Assembly (NCBI GenBank): GCA_028641055.1
Contig: CM054057.1
Span: 578,612,610-578,676,609, forward strand
Length of the DNA: 64,000 bases
Direction: 5' to 3'
From: Alopecurus myosuroides
Taxonomy: Eukaryota > Streptophyta > Magnoliopsida > Poales > Poaceae
Under the pieces are notes generated by a model. The model made no database searches. It was not told the DNA's origin and saw only the letters and a list, made by a program, of their open reading frames with translations. Positions 20,561 through 34,629 of this stretch are shown here, piece after piece; position 1 is the first letter of the stretch; each line of letters starts with the position of its first letter. The translations under genes were made by a program, and so were the position numbers.

Positions 20561-22126
20561 GCTAATCCGGTAGAATGACTTGACGTGAAGTAACTACCTG
20601 TCTACGCTGGATAATTTAAAAACAATTGTGTTCTACGTAGTCCGCCAAGATCATTATGCAGATAACAAGGCATGACCATACATGCAAGGATTAGGATCAC
20701 GACTCACCGAGCAGCGGATTCGATGTCGTCGATGAAGAGATCTGAACAATCGTAAATCTTCGCAACTAGGACTAGTTCCAAGAATCTCGGTTAGCCTCCC
20801 TCGTCAAGGATCACATGTGTAATCCCTCTTATGATGTGCACGCGTACTCTCGTGTCAACCCGTCAGTGCTCCGCCGTCAACGACTCGACACCGACGAAGA
20901 GAGACAGCCTTCCGGCGTTGCTAATTGGTACCTCTAATCAACAATGATTAGAGCTATATGAATCTGAAGGTTCTCAACACATGAGAGAAGAGCTAATTAG
21001 AGCTAGATTTAATCAAGAGAGTAGAACTCTAAAACCAATTAGAAAAGGCTCTAATTAAATTAGAGGGGATTTAATTAGACCCTCTAATTCTACTAGAGAG
21101 AGAGGCTTCTAAAAAATTATATGATCTCTCATAGCCTTGGGGTCCTTTTTATAGTTGGATGAAGGGGGGACTTGCCAAAGGGGAGGGAGGAGTCCTATTT
21201 GTTCTAGGAGGGGCTTGGCCCCACCCCTCTCCAATCCAAACTCGGATTAATCTCCAAGTGGATTCCAATCCCACCTCCCTCTTTCCTTTGTCCTTTTTCT
21301 TTTCTCTTTTTTCTCTTCAATAAATTTAGGAAAAAATAGGGATAATAATTACGAATATGTGATTCCACTAGGGGCCACATGGCAGCCGCTAAAATCAGGG
21401 TGAGGCCCTAAGAGGCGTTGATGCCCCCTCTAGTACACCTCCCCCACCCTCTCGGGTTTTTTTCTGAAACTATTCCAGACCTTTATGAACCCAGTAGATA
21501 GAACCATTAATATTATCTATCGATATTAGAAAAACATTTCTAACATCTAGGGACATCTAATTTCTTACGTTATCTCCTATATAAATTCTGCCATACACCG
21601 GAGAAAAATTCTCCCTTATAGTAACTTCCCCGAAACTACTCTGATTCACATCGGACTTGTTTCCGTGAAATAGTATCGACATCAAACATTCATATCACCA
21701 ATAACAACATATTAATTATCTCAATTAAAGGTTGGCACGGCTTAAGCCTGTAACCCGTAAATGCTTGATAACACATATATAGACATGTTCGGGACTTACC
21801 GAACAATAACCAACAGGGGGACCATGGACACCCATGATGGGTCTTATGTGTTCACGAAGAATGAGGGAACCTTATAAGTTAATCATTATACTATTTACCT
21901 TTTCTTTATGATACCAACAATATGACGAGTTGAGACTATGTGATCTGGTCTGATCAAACTCTTTGATCATAACACATATAGAACTCGTTACCGATATCGT
22001 CCTATTTTCTCATTCATATCCCTGATGTCCTTGTGATAGATCTGTGTCTGGCCAGGCGATTGGTTGACATCGGTGATACTGAGAGGTCCCAGAGTGTGGA
22101 TCTCTCTATCCTCAAGAGGATTTAAG
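20561..22126. repeat. Degenerate LTR-like non-coding sequence
   Basis: No ORF is supported. The stretch around 20690-22126 has the look of a minus-strand LTR (alternating GC-rich leader, polypyrimidine tract ~21270-21320, and ACCGAACATG/CCGTAAATGCTTG-like phrases common in grass gypsy LTRs) and ends at GTGTAACA (~22126). I cannot find a second copy or a target duplication, so family and borders are open. Confidence 0.3.
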
Positions 22127-25100
22127 TGTAACAACCCTGATTGTTGCAAAGTGAAAAAATCACTAAAAATTGACTTTTGTTTTCTTGATAATGCAAGTCA
22201 CCAATAACAAAACACAAAAGAAAACATCATTATATTTCCAATGCTATTGGAATTGAAAATCCAAATTGCCTCTTTCCATAAACGCTAAAACTTTATTTAA
22301 AACAAGTTATCCTCATATAAAGAAAATATTTTCTTCTTAACAAACATAATTACCTAAACTGGTTTCAACTCAAATATCACCTTGAAAATGTTTTATGATA
22401 TTTAAAAAAATAGAGAAATACTATCTTGGGAAAAATTAATTATGTTGCTAGTCAAATATTATAGCAAGTGTTAACCATAGAATGTTTTCCATAAATTGTT
22501 TTGTTTATGAAAATGAGATGAAATACTTTGGGAAAACAAATATTTGCAAAGGTGATAATCCTATGATAAATATTTAGCCACTTTTATATTTAATTATTCT
22601 CTATATTTAAAATGGCATTAAGTTGCGATTAAGTGATTTACGAATATGTTGAAAATATAAAAAATGAAAAATAAGTTGTAATGTCTTTCAAAAATAATAT
22701 TTAACTTATAGAATGTCACTGAATTTTTAGTTGACTAATATTTTTGATTTTTAACATTTTCTAAATTGGTAACATTAAGTTACTATTAGTGAATTGTGCA
22801 ATTTTCAAAATTTAAAAATTGAAATGTGTAGGAAACAAAAAAACTATGTTTTTATTTGATAGATATTTCAATTAAAAAATTTTAGAAATTTATTTGAGGT
22901 CATTTGGGTTTACAGAACAAAAGATATGAATTAAATAAGAAAACAGGAAATAAAAAGAAAAGAAAAGGTTTTGCTGATGTCAGCATGATGTCATCGTCGT
23001 CAAGCTCGGACTGTTCCTCTCTTCTTTTGTTTCTCTCCGAATTAATTTCGTTGATTGCAGCCGTTTCCAGTACCAATTGAGTGTCCCGTTTATTCCCTGT
23101 TAAAGCCCATCACCTCCTCCGCATTTCCCCTCTTGAACCCCATCGATTAGTGCCCCAAGGCCCCCAAAATCACTCGCCGGAGTTCATATCCATCCGCCGC
23201 TGTTTTCCTCGAATTACAGCCAAGGTAGTCAACCCCGATGCCCCTTCTCTGTATCTATCTCCTTCCCTCTCTCGCGCGTGTCCTGATGCCGACTTCTTTT
23301 TTGGGCAAGCAAATCGACGAGAACGATGACAGCCCGAAGAATACTGGAGCCGCGCCATCTCCGGCCGCTCACTGCCAGCATCCAAGGAAGCACGGGCCCG
23401 TGACGTCATCTTCATCGCGGTCACCATCCCGTGCCACACCTTGTTGTCGTTTCTACCAAGCCAGAAGACACCAGAGCGTCGCCGTTGTCCACGACCAGAG
23501 CGCCACCACCGCCACCATGGATTCCGGTGACCTAAACTAGCGCCGACGGTGAGCTGCTCTCCCTGCTCCTCTCTCCCCCGTTAGATCTAGATCTAGTGGG
23601 CGTGATTAAATCACTTACGCGAAGAGGTATCAACCAATAGGAGTGTGCCACGTTTTCGCCTAGTCAGCGTGACTAGTCAGTGCTGCGTCAGCGCATAGTC
23701 AGCAGCCCTAGCCATTTAGAAGATGCCACGTAGCTGAGGTTTTTTCTATTTTTCTTCCGGAATAGATTTTAATTGGCACAATTGTAGAAAGGCCCCTAGA
23801 ACTTAGAACCTTGTTAACTTTTTATCCATAATCCCAAATTTAGTAAACTTGAACATTTTGAAAATCTCTTGACATGTAGAAACTTTTAGCACTATCCAAA
23901 CTCAAATTTGAATATTTAATTTTTTTCAAATTCAAATAAGCCATTTGGATGAATTTTGGCATAATACAAATTCTACAAATCCAAAAAATGCAAATAAAAT
24001 ATTTTTGGAAACCTTAAGATGTGTACTTTCATATCCTATGTCCCAAAATAATTTTTGAATAAACTAAATTTTAATTTAGATTTAAGTTGGCCATTTGAAT
24101 AATTTTGACAGATTTAATTCTATAAATATTTACAAAATATTTTCTTAAGTAAAATTGCTCCATTTGGTACCCTTGAACCAGAGACATCACCTTAACCATT
24201 TAGTCACTCTTTAACCATTTACATGTAAGTTAGGCCAAAAATCCATCATAGTGAACCACCTAGTTAATCATGTCATGTAATTTGTTTCCATCTTTTTATC
24301 TTTGATGTTGTGGCTATTTTGCAACCAAGACCAAGTCCCTAGTATGTGTCAATCACATACAATACCAACTAGTGAACCATGAACCATAGTACCCATATAT
24401 TATATCTACCTCTCAAAAAGATTTATCTTACTCTAGAACACTAAGTTCCTACAGTACTAGAGGGCTCTCTAGACGGTTTTCTTCAGCTCAACAAGAAGCA
24501 CTAGATGGAAGATCATTAAAGCACTTAGAGAAGGACATAAACTTCACCACCATCATAAGAAACTCAATGAAGTGAAGGAAGAACAAGAATAATACTCACC
24601 TAGAGATGAAGTAGAAGGAGAAGAATCCACAAGTGGAGAGGCTACTATAGTTGTTACATCATCATCCTCCCCCATCACTCTTTGTTTTCTCCAATAAGAA
24701 CCTACCCAACATTTTCTCAAGACCAGATCCTAGGTTTCCATCACATGCTAAACAAATTAGTGAGTTTAGAATTATGTCCCAAAACCATGAAGTTCTACAA
24801 GAAGCAATGGAGTCACTACACTAAGGAGGAATCTACAAGTGAGACTGAAGATGGTCTTCAAGAAGACCAACAATATGAAGCCTTGGAGTACTCATATCAC
24901 CTATTCAAGTTATTTAGTATCAAGCTTGTTTTGACCAACCATAGAACCAAATAGAAAATCCCAAGACCTCATCACAACATTCCTTTTGCCTTATTGTCAT
25001 GGAGTGAACTGAGACCAGCCATAACCAAAAATGGAAAAAACTTAGCCAAACCATGCCATGTGTTCCTTTAGTTTAATAAGTGGTGTAATCACCCATAGTG

Positions 25101-26740
25101 AGCTCTTGGAACATCCTGGATAAATATGTATTCATTAAAGTTTGACCACTACAAACTCAAACCTTAACCTTGTCCTAGCCAACTTGGTTAAACCCCGTTT
25201 GCTGTTTGGATCTTTTGTATGTTCTCTTCACTTGTATGTTTGCTTGCTAGGATGCTTGTTTTTCTTTCAATGTATAGTGTACAGAGAGCAACGGTCTTTT
25301 GTAAAGAGTGTGATTTATTCACCAACTTTAACAAGGAAAGTAACACACCATCCATCCACCCATTATTTTCTATATGCATTAGTTGAGTTTTGAGTAGTAT
25401 GCATGATAGGAAATTTTACCAAGTTATAGTATGCTATTCTATTATCCTAGTAGTGTGTAGCCATCTCTTTTACCTTATCTTGGTAGATGCTATGCAGTGT
25501 TACCAGGAAATTTTACCAAGTTATAGTATACCCTTTGAACTTGGTAGATGCTATGCAGTGTTACAAATTGTTTTTACTTGATGTTGTAGAAAATTCTAAG
25601 TATAAACTTAAATGAAAAACCTAGGTGGAATTTGGATGTGATTAGTTAATGTTGAGTGGCTCCCTAGGACCATGTCTATGGTGTTTCTCACTGAAGGAGT
25701 ACACTTGCGGATGGCCACCCAGGAACAAAGAGATTACTGTGTCCTTCTAAGTTTTGATGCTTCCACTACATCCTTTAGTCATATGGGCTCTGTCTTGATC
25801 AACTAAGTTGAATGAACTCACCCGTGCTTGACAAGCATATGTAGGGGGTGTAGGTTGGAATGGGTTAGGCCGGACGGTGGTGGAATTTCTTCTGAAAGAT
25901 CTCGTCTCAATATTCTCCTTTCCTTAATGCACTCAGGGTGTCTAGGATGTTTGGGCTGATTTGAGTCTAAAGGTGAAAGTGCACAAACTCTGTAGAGTCA
26001 ACAAACTAAGATCTTTGTCGTGTCCCTGGTTATGGACAACTATGAGTAGATGGACAAGGAATGGCGGAAGAATCTCATCATGCCAACTTCATGATAAAAT
26101 GTTGACGGGTGAACATGGGTAGAAGTTTTCCGTTAATTCTATCACTGGTACTCCTTAATTTAGTTGTGGTTAACTGGTTCTATCAATGATACCTATTATA
26201 GATGACAATGTTTATGATAAGAGATAGGAGAAAACTGGCTTTATGCAAACTTAGCCAAAACTCCACTCAACCAAATAAGCATGTAGTATTAGTCTTGCCA
26301 TTTATATCCACCATAGTGTTACTTTCCAATACATTAAATTGTATTGACCCTCTTGTGGCTGCATATTCCATCCTGCAAATGAATATGAAGATGAGAGAGG
26401 ATTTCGTTAAGGATCTCGAATCTACCGCCAACATGTTTTGCCTGTGGCACATGGAGAATATGAGGCTCAATCGTGTACTATGGTTTCCGCTGTAATACTT
26501 TGTGTCCTGCTAGTCTTCTAAGACTATGAAAGTTGTAATGTTATTTTGTAAATACTAGAGCATGCAATGTAATAGAATTTGACGCATTTGCACGATATTT
26601 CATTATGTATTGTGGTGCTAGCAATGGATCCAGCGACTAGCACAATAAAACAGGTGTTCTTGCATTATTTAAATGTGAGAATGCTACGCTAAGTCAAATT
26701 ACTTTTATCCAATAACTTGCAATGTATGATGTCTCACACC
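22127..26740 (+). repeat. Candidate long (~4.5 kb) non-coding LTR or LTR remnant
   Basis: Begins near TGTAACAACCCTGATTGTTG, a start seen in large grass gypsy LTRs. A GC-rich patch at 23080-23560 sits in AT-rich surroundings, and the closing part (25600-26740) has a phrase order I associate with long grass LTRs: GTGTCCCTGGTTATGGAC, AGGAGAAAACTGGCTTTATG, GATCCAGCGACTAGCACAAT. ORFs are all short and show no domain. The right border is not defined. This rests on pattern memory and not on a paired copy. Confidence 0.3.
25408..25564 (+). repeat. Short interleaved direct repeats
   Basis: GGAAATTTTACCAAGTTATA occurs at ~25410 and ~25507, and TTGGTAGATGCTATGCAGTG at ~25480 and ~25541. The different spacings (97 and 61 bp) indicate a nested local duplication. 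Confidence 0.6.
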
Positions 26741-29269
26741 GTGTTGATACTAACCATAGCAATGCACTGCAGAGTCCACTCATAATGCTCTAATGTTGAT
26801 ATTCATACAACATGCCATATTATCAATTGAATAATAATAATCTAAATTAAAATTAATAAAGATTTAATTTCATAATTCCACCACAAATACTTATGTGAAT
26901 ACTTCTCATAATATTATTTGTAGCTATACAAAATCCATTGAGTCGTTTTATACTTAGTAATATCACCATTGAATATTTATATGAGAAACATCTCACCACA
27001 ATATTTTTAGGTTTATTACAAACAATTAGCTGCATGACAAAAACATTTACTTAAGCATTTCTCCTTTATAGCGGCTTGACTAAACAATTTAGTCAACAAA
27101 AATCTTGTCGTTCCTGTGTGCTTCTTTCATGACTATGAGGTTGGTTAAATCACAAAACATTATGATTGATGTCAATAATTTATATTTTGCTCACCAATGG
27201 CTACGAAGGCCATGTCTTTTGCAAAATATCCTAGCATATTTATTTTTTGAGGCAAAATACTTTATCTCATTCTAATTCGAAATTTCTTTCCAAATTACAC
27301 TTAGCACACCCATCATATTCATGTTTATTAAACTCCTTAATATCGCTCATAGATTCTAAATTTAATAAGTCATTTTCTCATATTGCATATAAAACCTTTT
27401 TAAATCATTTTATGAGGCAACTTTCTTTCAATTAGGCCCAGCAAGATTAAAAGATCACAATCAGCTCCCACCGACTTTTAAGTCCCTTCGCTTTATATAA
27501 GAAAAAAAGGACCTTCTTGTTTCAGTAATACGGTTAACTTAATACTCATACTTGTAATATTTCAGATTAGTCTAGTAATCCTAAATTAATTACATTTAGC
27601 AAAGTGATTTGCTAATTGATCCAATAATAACACCAAACTGTTGATAGGATAAGGTTTCAACTCAGCATTATCATTTATTCATCCTTCATAAAATAATTTT
27701 AATCAAGACTAGCTTTATGAATATAAAATATTCGTATATGTTTTTCTTGTGAGAATATTCATCTTCCTTGTGATTTTTATAATCATTCCAACTAACTCTC
27801 AAGATGAAATCTTGCAGTCAACATGGATATCTCCCTAATCATAGATCTATATGATAATCTAGTATCATATATGATTACTATTATCTTGTTTGTTTTGTTT
27901 TCCACTTCATGGTCATTGTCTTGAAAATTTTATGACTACATCACAAAGTGAAACATCAAATTTCTAATATGACCTTTATTTAATATTAAGTTCTAACTTT
28001 ATGTATCTCATACATATATTCCTAGACAATCTGATGAATTGGAAACATATGAATGTTTCCCCTTTCATTCAATCCTTCTCGAAAGATTCAGAATCTTAAC
28101 TTAATATAATTTGCACATCTCTTTCATGAGAAGACACTTTTCTCCTTAGTCCAATATGCTTAAAACACTTCGAGTTAAAGTGGAAATTTGATACCAATAA
28201 ACTTATTGGTTTTATGCAAAATCCTTTAATCAATTTTGCATCATACTTGCGCAATATTTATGACTGGGAACCATCATTAAAATAACTCTAAGTTAATTAA
28301 TCAAAAGGCTCCAACCTTAACAAACAAACAAAATAATTTTCTTTAGTGGGCTGAGAATTATTTTGATTTAACACTAAGACATTTGACAACTTCATTATAA
28401 TATAACTTAAATCATTGGCACACAAATATTTAATTATCACGATTATTTTGAGTCTCTCAAAATTTATCATGAGTAATTTTGACTCAGAGAACTTTCTTTG
28501 TCAACTATGCTATAATTTTTATTAAGTCCTTTCTACTTCAATCAAATTTCTTTGATCTCAGGTTTTGATTAAAAAATACTCCCACTAACTTTTATGAAAT
28601 ATTGAAACTTCAATAATTTCATCTATTCCACGTCATCAATATGATTAACTTATCATATTGAGTGTTCAATAGAACTAAGTCAAATGAGAAAACATCCATC
28701 CTTTACGTGAATTTCAAAATTCACAAGTGACTAGCACTTCATAGATTTTAGCTTTATTAAATAATTGGGAGACAAAACTTAAACCTTGATAAATCAATAA
28801 AACACTTATCTCAAATTTATTTAACAAGTCATATAAATATTACTTAATATTAACTAATAATTGAATCAAAAAATTTAAGACTTAATAATAAAATGAATGA
28901 GATAATACAACAAATAATATCATAAACTTTGAATTCCCAAGCTTGGAATTCCGACATATGTTTTAAAATTCAAACTCAACAGGCTTCTTGAAAATAAAAT
29001 ATTCATTACATAATGATCGAACTCAAAATAACTATTATTTCGAAGTCCTAATGTTGATCCTCTTTATTCAATTGGACTTCTTGAGATGACCCGCTACACT
29101 CCAGGTGCATTTGTAATGTAATTCCAGAACTTGCTCTTCTTTCTAGCATTTTCTCCTTCCAAAATACCTATCGCAGGTGCAAGTAAGAGCATGAATTAGT
29201 ATCTCATACTAAATTACTTTTGTTAGAACTATATCAATAGTTTTGGTATAAATCTTATATCTGTCTTAG
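26741..29269 (-). other. AT-rich degenerate sequence, probably interior of an old copia element
   Basis: No usable ORF over 2.5 kb. Its position downstream (minus strand) of the copia gag remnant and a zinc-knuckle-like scrap near 29100 suggest a decayed copia interior, but I could not recognise protease, integrase or RT motifs. Confidence 0.25.
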
Positions 29270-29862
29270 TCCATGTAGGATCGCCGCCTTGAATGTCTGC
29301 TTCTGATTCCTTAAGTAAGGAAAACAACATCTAAACTTGACACTCTTCCACGATGGTATTGTAAAGCTTTACAAAACCATGGAATATTGGTGGAAGTGTT
29401 CCTAGTACGATGTCACAGAAATGCTCCTGAGTTATTGGAAAACCAACATGTGTGAACATTCTTCTTATCTGATCATCCTAATTTGAAACAAATTTATGGT
29501 TTCACCCAACGCAAGACGACTATTCATCAGTTATCTGATCATATTATAACGCTTTGCGCACTTGATGTGTGAATAGAGATTTCAGTTCCTCTACTAGATA
29601 GTAGGAATAATGGTTACCAAACTGATAAACCAGCTCAAAATCAATGCATGTGTGCAAGAGCTCCTTGACAACGCACACATCACATTGGATATGAGTTTGC
29701 ATTATCCCCATCTCCAGGCATGTGACCCACAAATTCATCCATATGGGTGTCCCTAAGAACCTCCATTAGAGCATGAAACCATTCCCCGAAACTATTTTCA
29801 TTTCCAGCCAAAGGCTCATGACTTATCATCAGATTAAATTGCTAACTTACAAAGGGATCCAT
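29270..29862 (-). pseudogene. Ty1/copia Gag remnant
   Basis: From an ATG at 29862 the minus strand gives MDPFVS, then FGEWFHALMEVLRDTHMDEFV, then ELVYQFGNHYSYYLVEELKSLF and, after frame changes, HVGFPITQEHFCDIVLGTLP and KESEADIQ. The order (start, W-x2-AL motif, FxNHY helix, GFP...LP segment, EDI-like end) follows the copia gag polyprotein (UBN2-type). Stops appear at codon 7 and repeatedly later. The longest intact piece is 29544-29738. It is an old, dead copy. Confidence 0.55.
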
Positions 29863-31839
29863 CTCTACAATAAGAAAATTTTATTTAAACTCGATTGTTC
29901 AAAATTAATTTGCACTGCTTAATTCAACAAAATTAAAATTAAGCTATGCTCCCACTGATACTGATATTCCTCAAGATCAACTTTCAGTGCAACAAGATCC
30001 CAATATATTATGATTAGAAGGATGTATCCACCTCCACCAACCATAATCTAGAGAGTAGGCCACCATGCCAATCACCCATGTGATTCTCGCTCATCTTTCA
30101 ATGTGTCTGTTTTGAGCCCATGACTTCCATGCGTGAACGACAGGAAAATAACCTGACTTGGCCATATATAATGCTCTTTGTATCAAAGTGAGCAAACTAT
30201 AACCCTCCTTTTGGTAAGAAGAGGCACGTCGACCCTTGTATCCATGTGATGAACGCGTACCCATGCCGGTTTTACGGGGCTACAATTGGGAGAACACGAA
30301 CTACCTTGATATTTTAAGTGAGGAATCACCCTAATAAACGACTACCTGCGCAATAAAGTTGCAGTCGACAAAGGATAAACATCATGGACAATTTATAATT
30401 CTTATGATTCGGTATGGCCTTTGTTCTTCGGGAAGTCTTGACGCTTCTCCAATGAGGATCCTCCATCTTTGTTTATTCTCACCATAGCAGAATGTTCGAG
30501 GAAATTCCGCTTCGGTGAAAATTGCTTCAAGTTTTTCCATGATGCAGAAACAACCAGTTTCTCCTATCATGTACTTCCTCCTAACTCCACGATGTACATA
30601 CGATTGTCGATGTCAAACAATGACAATCCTTTGGCATTGGCCATGATATCAAAACACAGTAACAAAACAGCTATACCAAACCACACGCATACCCTGCAAA
30701 ATAATGTTAGACGCCTCTAACGCTTTGTTTGGAAATTTTAGCGTGGTTGTAGGTTCTATGGTCCACTATCATGCATCATCACCTACGCAATTCGAGATAT
30801 GTTTAATCTCATTGCTAGATTAACTTTGCGGGGTGACTGAAACACAAACATTACAAAAATGTCTTTAGTCCCAATCTAAACTTATTCATAGCCGTGACCA
30901 GGTAGTTGTTTTCACTTATATTTGTAGAGAGTTTTAATGTTATCTTGCAATGCTTTTCGGTGTTTATGATTACCTTGGCGACGTAGTTTTTTCACCTCCA
31001 AGAGAGGGTTTTTATGCTAGATAGTGGGCTCATGCCTCCCTTAAATTTGTGCTCGAGTGACAGAAACATGACGGATGGGGATGTGCTATTGCTACTAGGG
31101 AGAAATAGTGGTGCTCTTGTCTACGGACGAGGACCACTGCTTACATTACGTATTGTTCTTAATGCATTTGTCTGTTGCACACAAAGTAATCACTTTGTTG
31201 CTACAACTTAATACCAGATAGATTTGCTAGATATCTTTCTTGAGGTGGACTTTTAGATATCGATGCATGCTGGATAGCGGTCCATACACCTTAACGTAAT
31301 GCCTACAATGTTAGAACCCGTGAACAATATCTCATCATGATAGTATTGTTAGACATTCAGTATTTTTCAGTTGCCTAGTTGTAATTTGTTCACCCAACAT
31401 GTTTGTTTTTTTAGAGAGACTTTGTTGGTATTTTTTCTCATAATTGCAACCTTCTTTCAAGAACTTTCACCATTATTTCCTTGAAGTTGCATTTTTTTGT
31501 TACTTTTCAATACTCTATATGTTTAATTCTCTAGTTTTCAGCAAGACGGGAAGACTAACAACCTTCTCGAAAGTTGGGGACAAGAGAGAATTTGTGTGTT
31601 GTGTGCAGGTTCCATGTTTGTTTATCCCGCGTGCAACGAGAAACCTTCTCCAAGATTTCGAAGTCAAACTAGAATGATAAACCTGGTTCCTTAATCGAGG
31701 GGAAATTTATGCTAGACTACATCATACCTTCCACTTTGGGTTACCCAACGAACGTGTGATCACGTCTCCATCAATGACCTGGTAATTTTATTGATGAAGA
31801 AGGCGATGCCTTGGGCTTCCCCAAGCTTTGAAGCTTTTA
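29863..31839. other. Unassigned non-coding sequence left of element C
   Basis: It may include the leader and LTR of the copia remnant, but I find no primer site (TGGTATCAGAGC or inverse) and no paired LTR. Small ORFs show no domains. TTTTA at 31835-31839 is the candidate target duplication of element C. Confidence 0.3.
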
Positions 31840-32717
31840 TGTCGTGATGTGTAAAGACAAATGCCATAGGATGGCTAAAGTTTGGGGCCGATGGACGCTG
31901 TAGGTATCCGGGGAGGGATCTCCCGCCGAACTGGCGCGCTCAGAACACTGAAAACAACACGATCTACCCAGGTTCAGGGCCCTCGTGTGGAGGTAACACC
32001 CCTACTCCTTCCTTTCTCTCTGTATTATGTTATGCCGAGTACACGAGTTCCTCTCTCTCTCTGTATCGTTCTCTCTGAGTAGCTAAGTCTCGCAATAAAT
32101 GAGCTAGTGTCCAACGTCCCTCGTGCAGCAGGGGGTAGGCCACCTTATATACTGGTGGCCAACCACTAATCTATGAATAGAAGTACTGAGTATACAACAC
32201 CATTGTGCAGCAGCGCACACCTCCGTGTCTTCACTGATAGCGCCGCTGAAAGTCTCCGCGGTAGGCCGCTGACATGTCTTGTCCCGCTTGTCAGACTCCA
32301 CGATAGGCTACTGACATGTCCTGTCCCCTTTGTCAGAGACAGGACTTGACAGCGCCCATACCGTACTGCACCCACGTCTCTATAGAGATTACCACGTACC
32401 TAGTAAGTTGAACCGCACGCCGGTATGGTCCCTGGATACACGGGATTCACCTCAACGGCTCCATTGACTTTGCGCCCGAGTAGAACAACTTCTCCTCTAT
32501 CCGGATCACCCGAGCGCTACCCGGCTGACCCAGACTGATACTTGAATGTTCCCTTGACCTCTTGTGCTTCCTGCCGAATAGCCCCAACCGGGAACCATCC
32601 AACCGGGTAGCACCTTTATCCGGCACGTACCAACTCGTTACGGCCAAACTTGGTGAACGATGCCTTGAACTCCATTCTTCACTTATCTTACCCCTACTCA
32701 GGGTTAGCCCCCTGACA
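31840..32717 (-). repeat. 3' LTR of element C (878 bp)
   Basis: Plus strand starts TGTCGTGATGTGTAAAGACA and ends GCCCCCTGACA; it aligns in outline with the B LTRs (GGATGGCTAAAG..., CAGGTTCAGGGCCCTCGTG). TATATAAG lies on the minus strand at ~32145-32152. The adjoining TTAGTCCCCGAAGCTGG is the polypurine tract on the minus strand. Confidence 0.8.
32138..32160 (-). promoter_or_regulatory. Inverted repeat flanking the C LTR TATA box
   Basis: GGCCACC (32138-32144) and GGTGGCC (32154-32160) form a perfect 7-bp pair with a 9-nt spacer carrying the TATA box. The B family has GGGCACC/GGTGCCC at the same place, a compensated change at the third pair. Confidence 0.7.
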
Positions 32718-33562
32718 TTAGTCCCCGAAGCTGGTAGGGTCCGGTGGACTTGGACATTGGGCCCTGCCAGCTTTAAACCAAAATAACCTCTGTGATGAAT
32801 TTCAGCCGAGTTGCACCTCAACTCGGTTGCTCACAATCTGAACTCGGATCTTCTCCATTGTGTTCTATGGAGTTTTCTTTGATGTGCCGGGTAGACCAAG
32901 CTGCTCTGGATTCAGCAGAGATCCCAACACTTAGCCAAATTTCCAAAACTTTGCCGCTCGAACCAGCGCATTTCTATCTTCGCGTGTAAGGCTCTACACG
33001 TGTCATGCAACCGCTGCCCACGACGCCTCGGGTCTAATGCGGTTGCACGGCACGCGCCTGCCACTGCACGCCGGGTCCACGAGCCGTTTCGTCACTTTGC
33101 ACAGGGTACTTGAGTACGCCGCCCGCGAGACGTGGGATTTACTATGCCCATTACGCGCGAATCATTCGCTTTGTCCGTTTCTAACGGGCGTGGTGACCCC
33201 CCACGTCGCACGATCTCCTTCACAGTTAATCACGAGCCATAACTGCGCTTCGGGGGTTTAAGTAGCCCCGTGCCGCCCATCGTCTGAACTTCCTCGCCAT
33301 TCGCCCCCATCGCCTTCTCCTTTCTCTCGCCAGACTCGCAGAACACTCCGCTCCGCCGCGCGTCACCTCACGCCGCAGCGCCGCGCACAGAGAAGAGACA
33401 GATCCACTCCCGCGCGCAACCGCTCTCTGGAGAGCGCCCGAGAGCGTCAAGATCTTCACCGCGAAGCGCGTTCATCCTCGACCTTGCGCCGCCGTTGCCG
33501 CACGACAGCATCGCTTCTTCTCCACTTCCTCCTCCAAGATCCTCCTCGTCGGCGACGCTCCG
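32718..33562 (+). promoter_or_regulatory. Upstream region of the C antisense gene
   Basis: Runs from the polypurine tract (minus strand, ~32718-32734) to the antisense ATG. A TATA-like TTTAAGTA at ~33257-33264 sits where B1 and B2 have TATAAATA, followed by a CT/GC-rich leader. No convincing protein is encoded. Confidence 0.35.
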
Positions 33563-34629
33563 ATGGCGCTCGAGTAGGTCGACAATATCGATCTGGAAGG
33601 CCCTACTTCGACCCGCACCAACTGGGAGGGCTCTGACGTCACGGCCAGCGACTCCCAGTGGCTGGTCAACACCTGTCGGGTTCCGCCCGGGGTCATCTGC
33701 AGGCCCCCCGGCAAGGAGCTGGAACCAACTCCGGGCCCCGGTGAGTATGTTGTATTTCTGATCCACTTCAAACGCGGCTTTGGCCTTCCCCTTTCCAAAT
33801 TCATGCAAGATTTTCTCCGCCATTTCGGCCTTCAACCCCACCATCTTCCGGCCAATGCCGTGGCCATGTTATACAACTTCATCACTTGCTGCGCGGCTTA
33901 TCTTGGTGTCTTCCCCACGGTAGAAATCTGGGCCAAGTATTTCTTTTTCCGCCAACAAGTCCTTCCCAATAAAGCCAAACCGAATGCGCCCAAAACCATG
34001 ACCCAAACCGGAACGACGATGATCGTTTGCCGGAATGGCAGTACTTACCCCCGGGTTCTTGGGTTGGACACCTGCCGGAAGTGGCAGAGGGGTTTCCTGT
34101 ATGTGAAGAACCCCACACCGGCGGAAGGCGAGCCGCAGGTCGACCTCATCAAGCTCCCGGACTTCAAGAATGTGCCCCCCACCGAGATGAGAAATTGGGG
34201 ATATCACCGTAGGAAGACAGTACCGGATGCCAACCCTGCCGACGACTGGCTAAAGCAGTTCATCGAGCTAGGACTCTGCAAGGATGATCTGATCGCTACC
34301 TGGGTGGAGCGCTGGGTTCTTACTCTCCAACATCGAGCGCACAAGATGTGCTTCATGGGTGGATGCGTGACTGCACCCGGACAACTACCTTCGAGATCAC
34401 CAAGGAGGAAGTGGTGATCTCGGCCCGGCCTATCCTCAAGGCCACGCTCTCGGATACTTGGTTCTATGGTCTTGCGCCGTACAGCCAAGATCGGCCAGCT
34501 CCCAAAGTGAGTACTCTTCTGTATGCACTTAGTTGCTTTTGTTTCCTGTTTCTCACACTCCACCGAGTAGGCTATACCTTGGATTCTCTGGCTTAGACTT
34601 AGCCCTATATGCTTTGTGTTTACATGCCA

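Noticed and set aside
23081..23540. Short GC-rich ORFs that could suggest a host gene
   Set aside because: About 80-100 residues, no domain, no homologous frame retained; the patch lies inside an LTR-like block.
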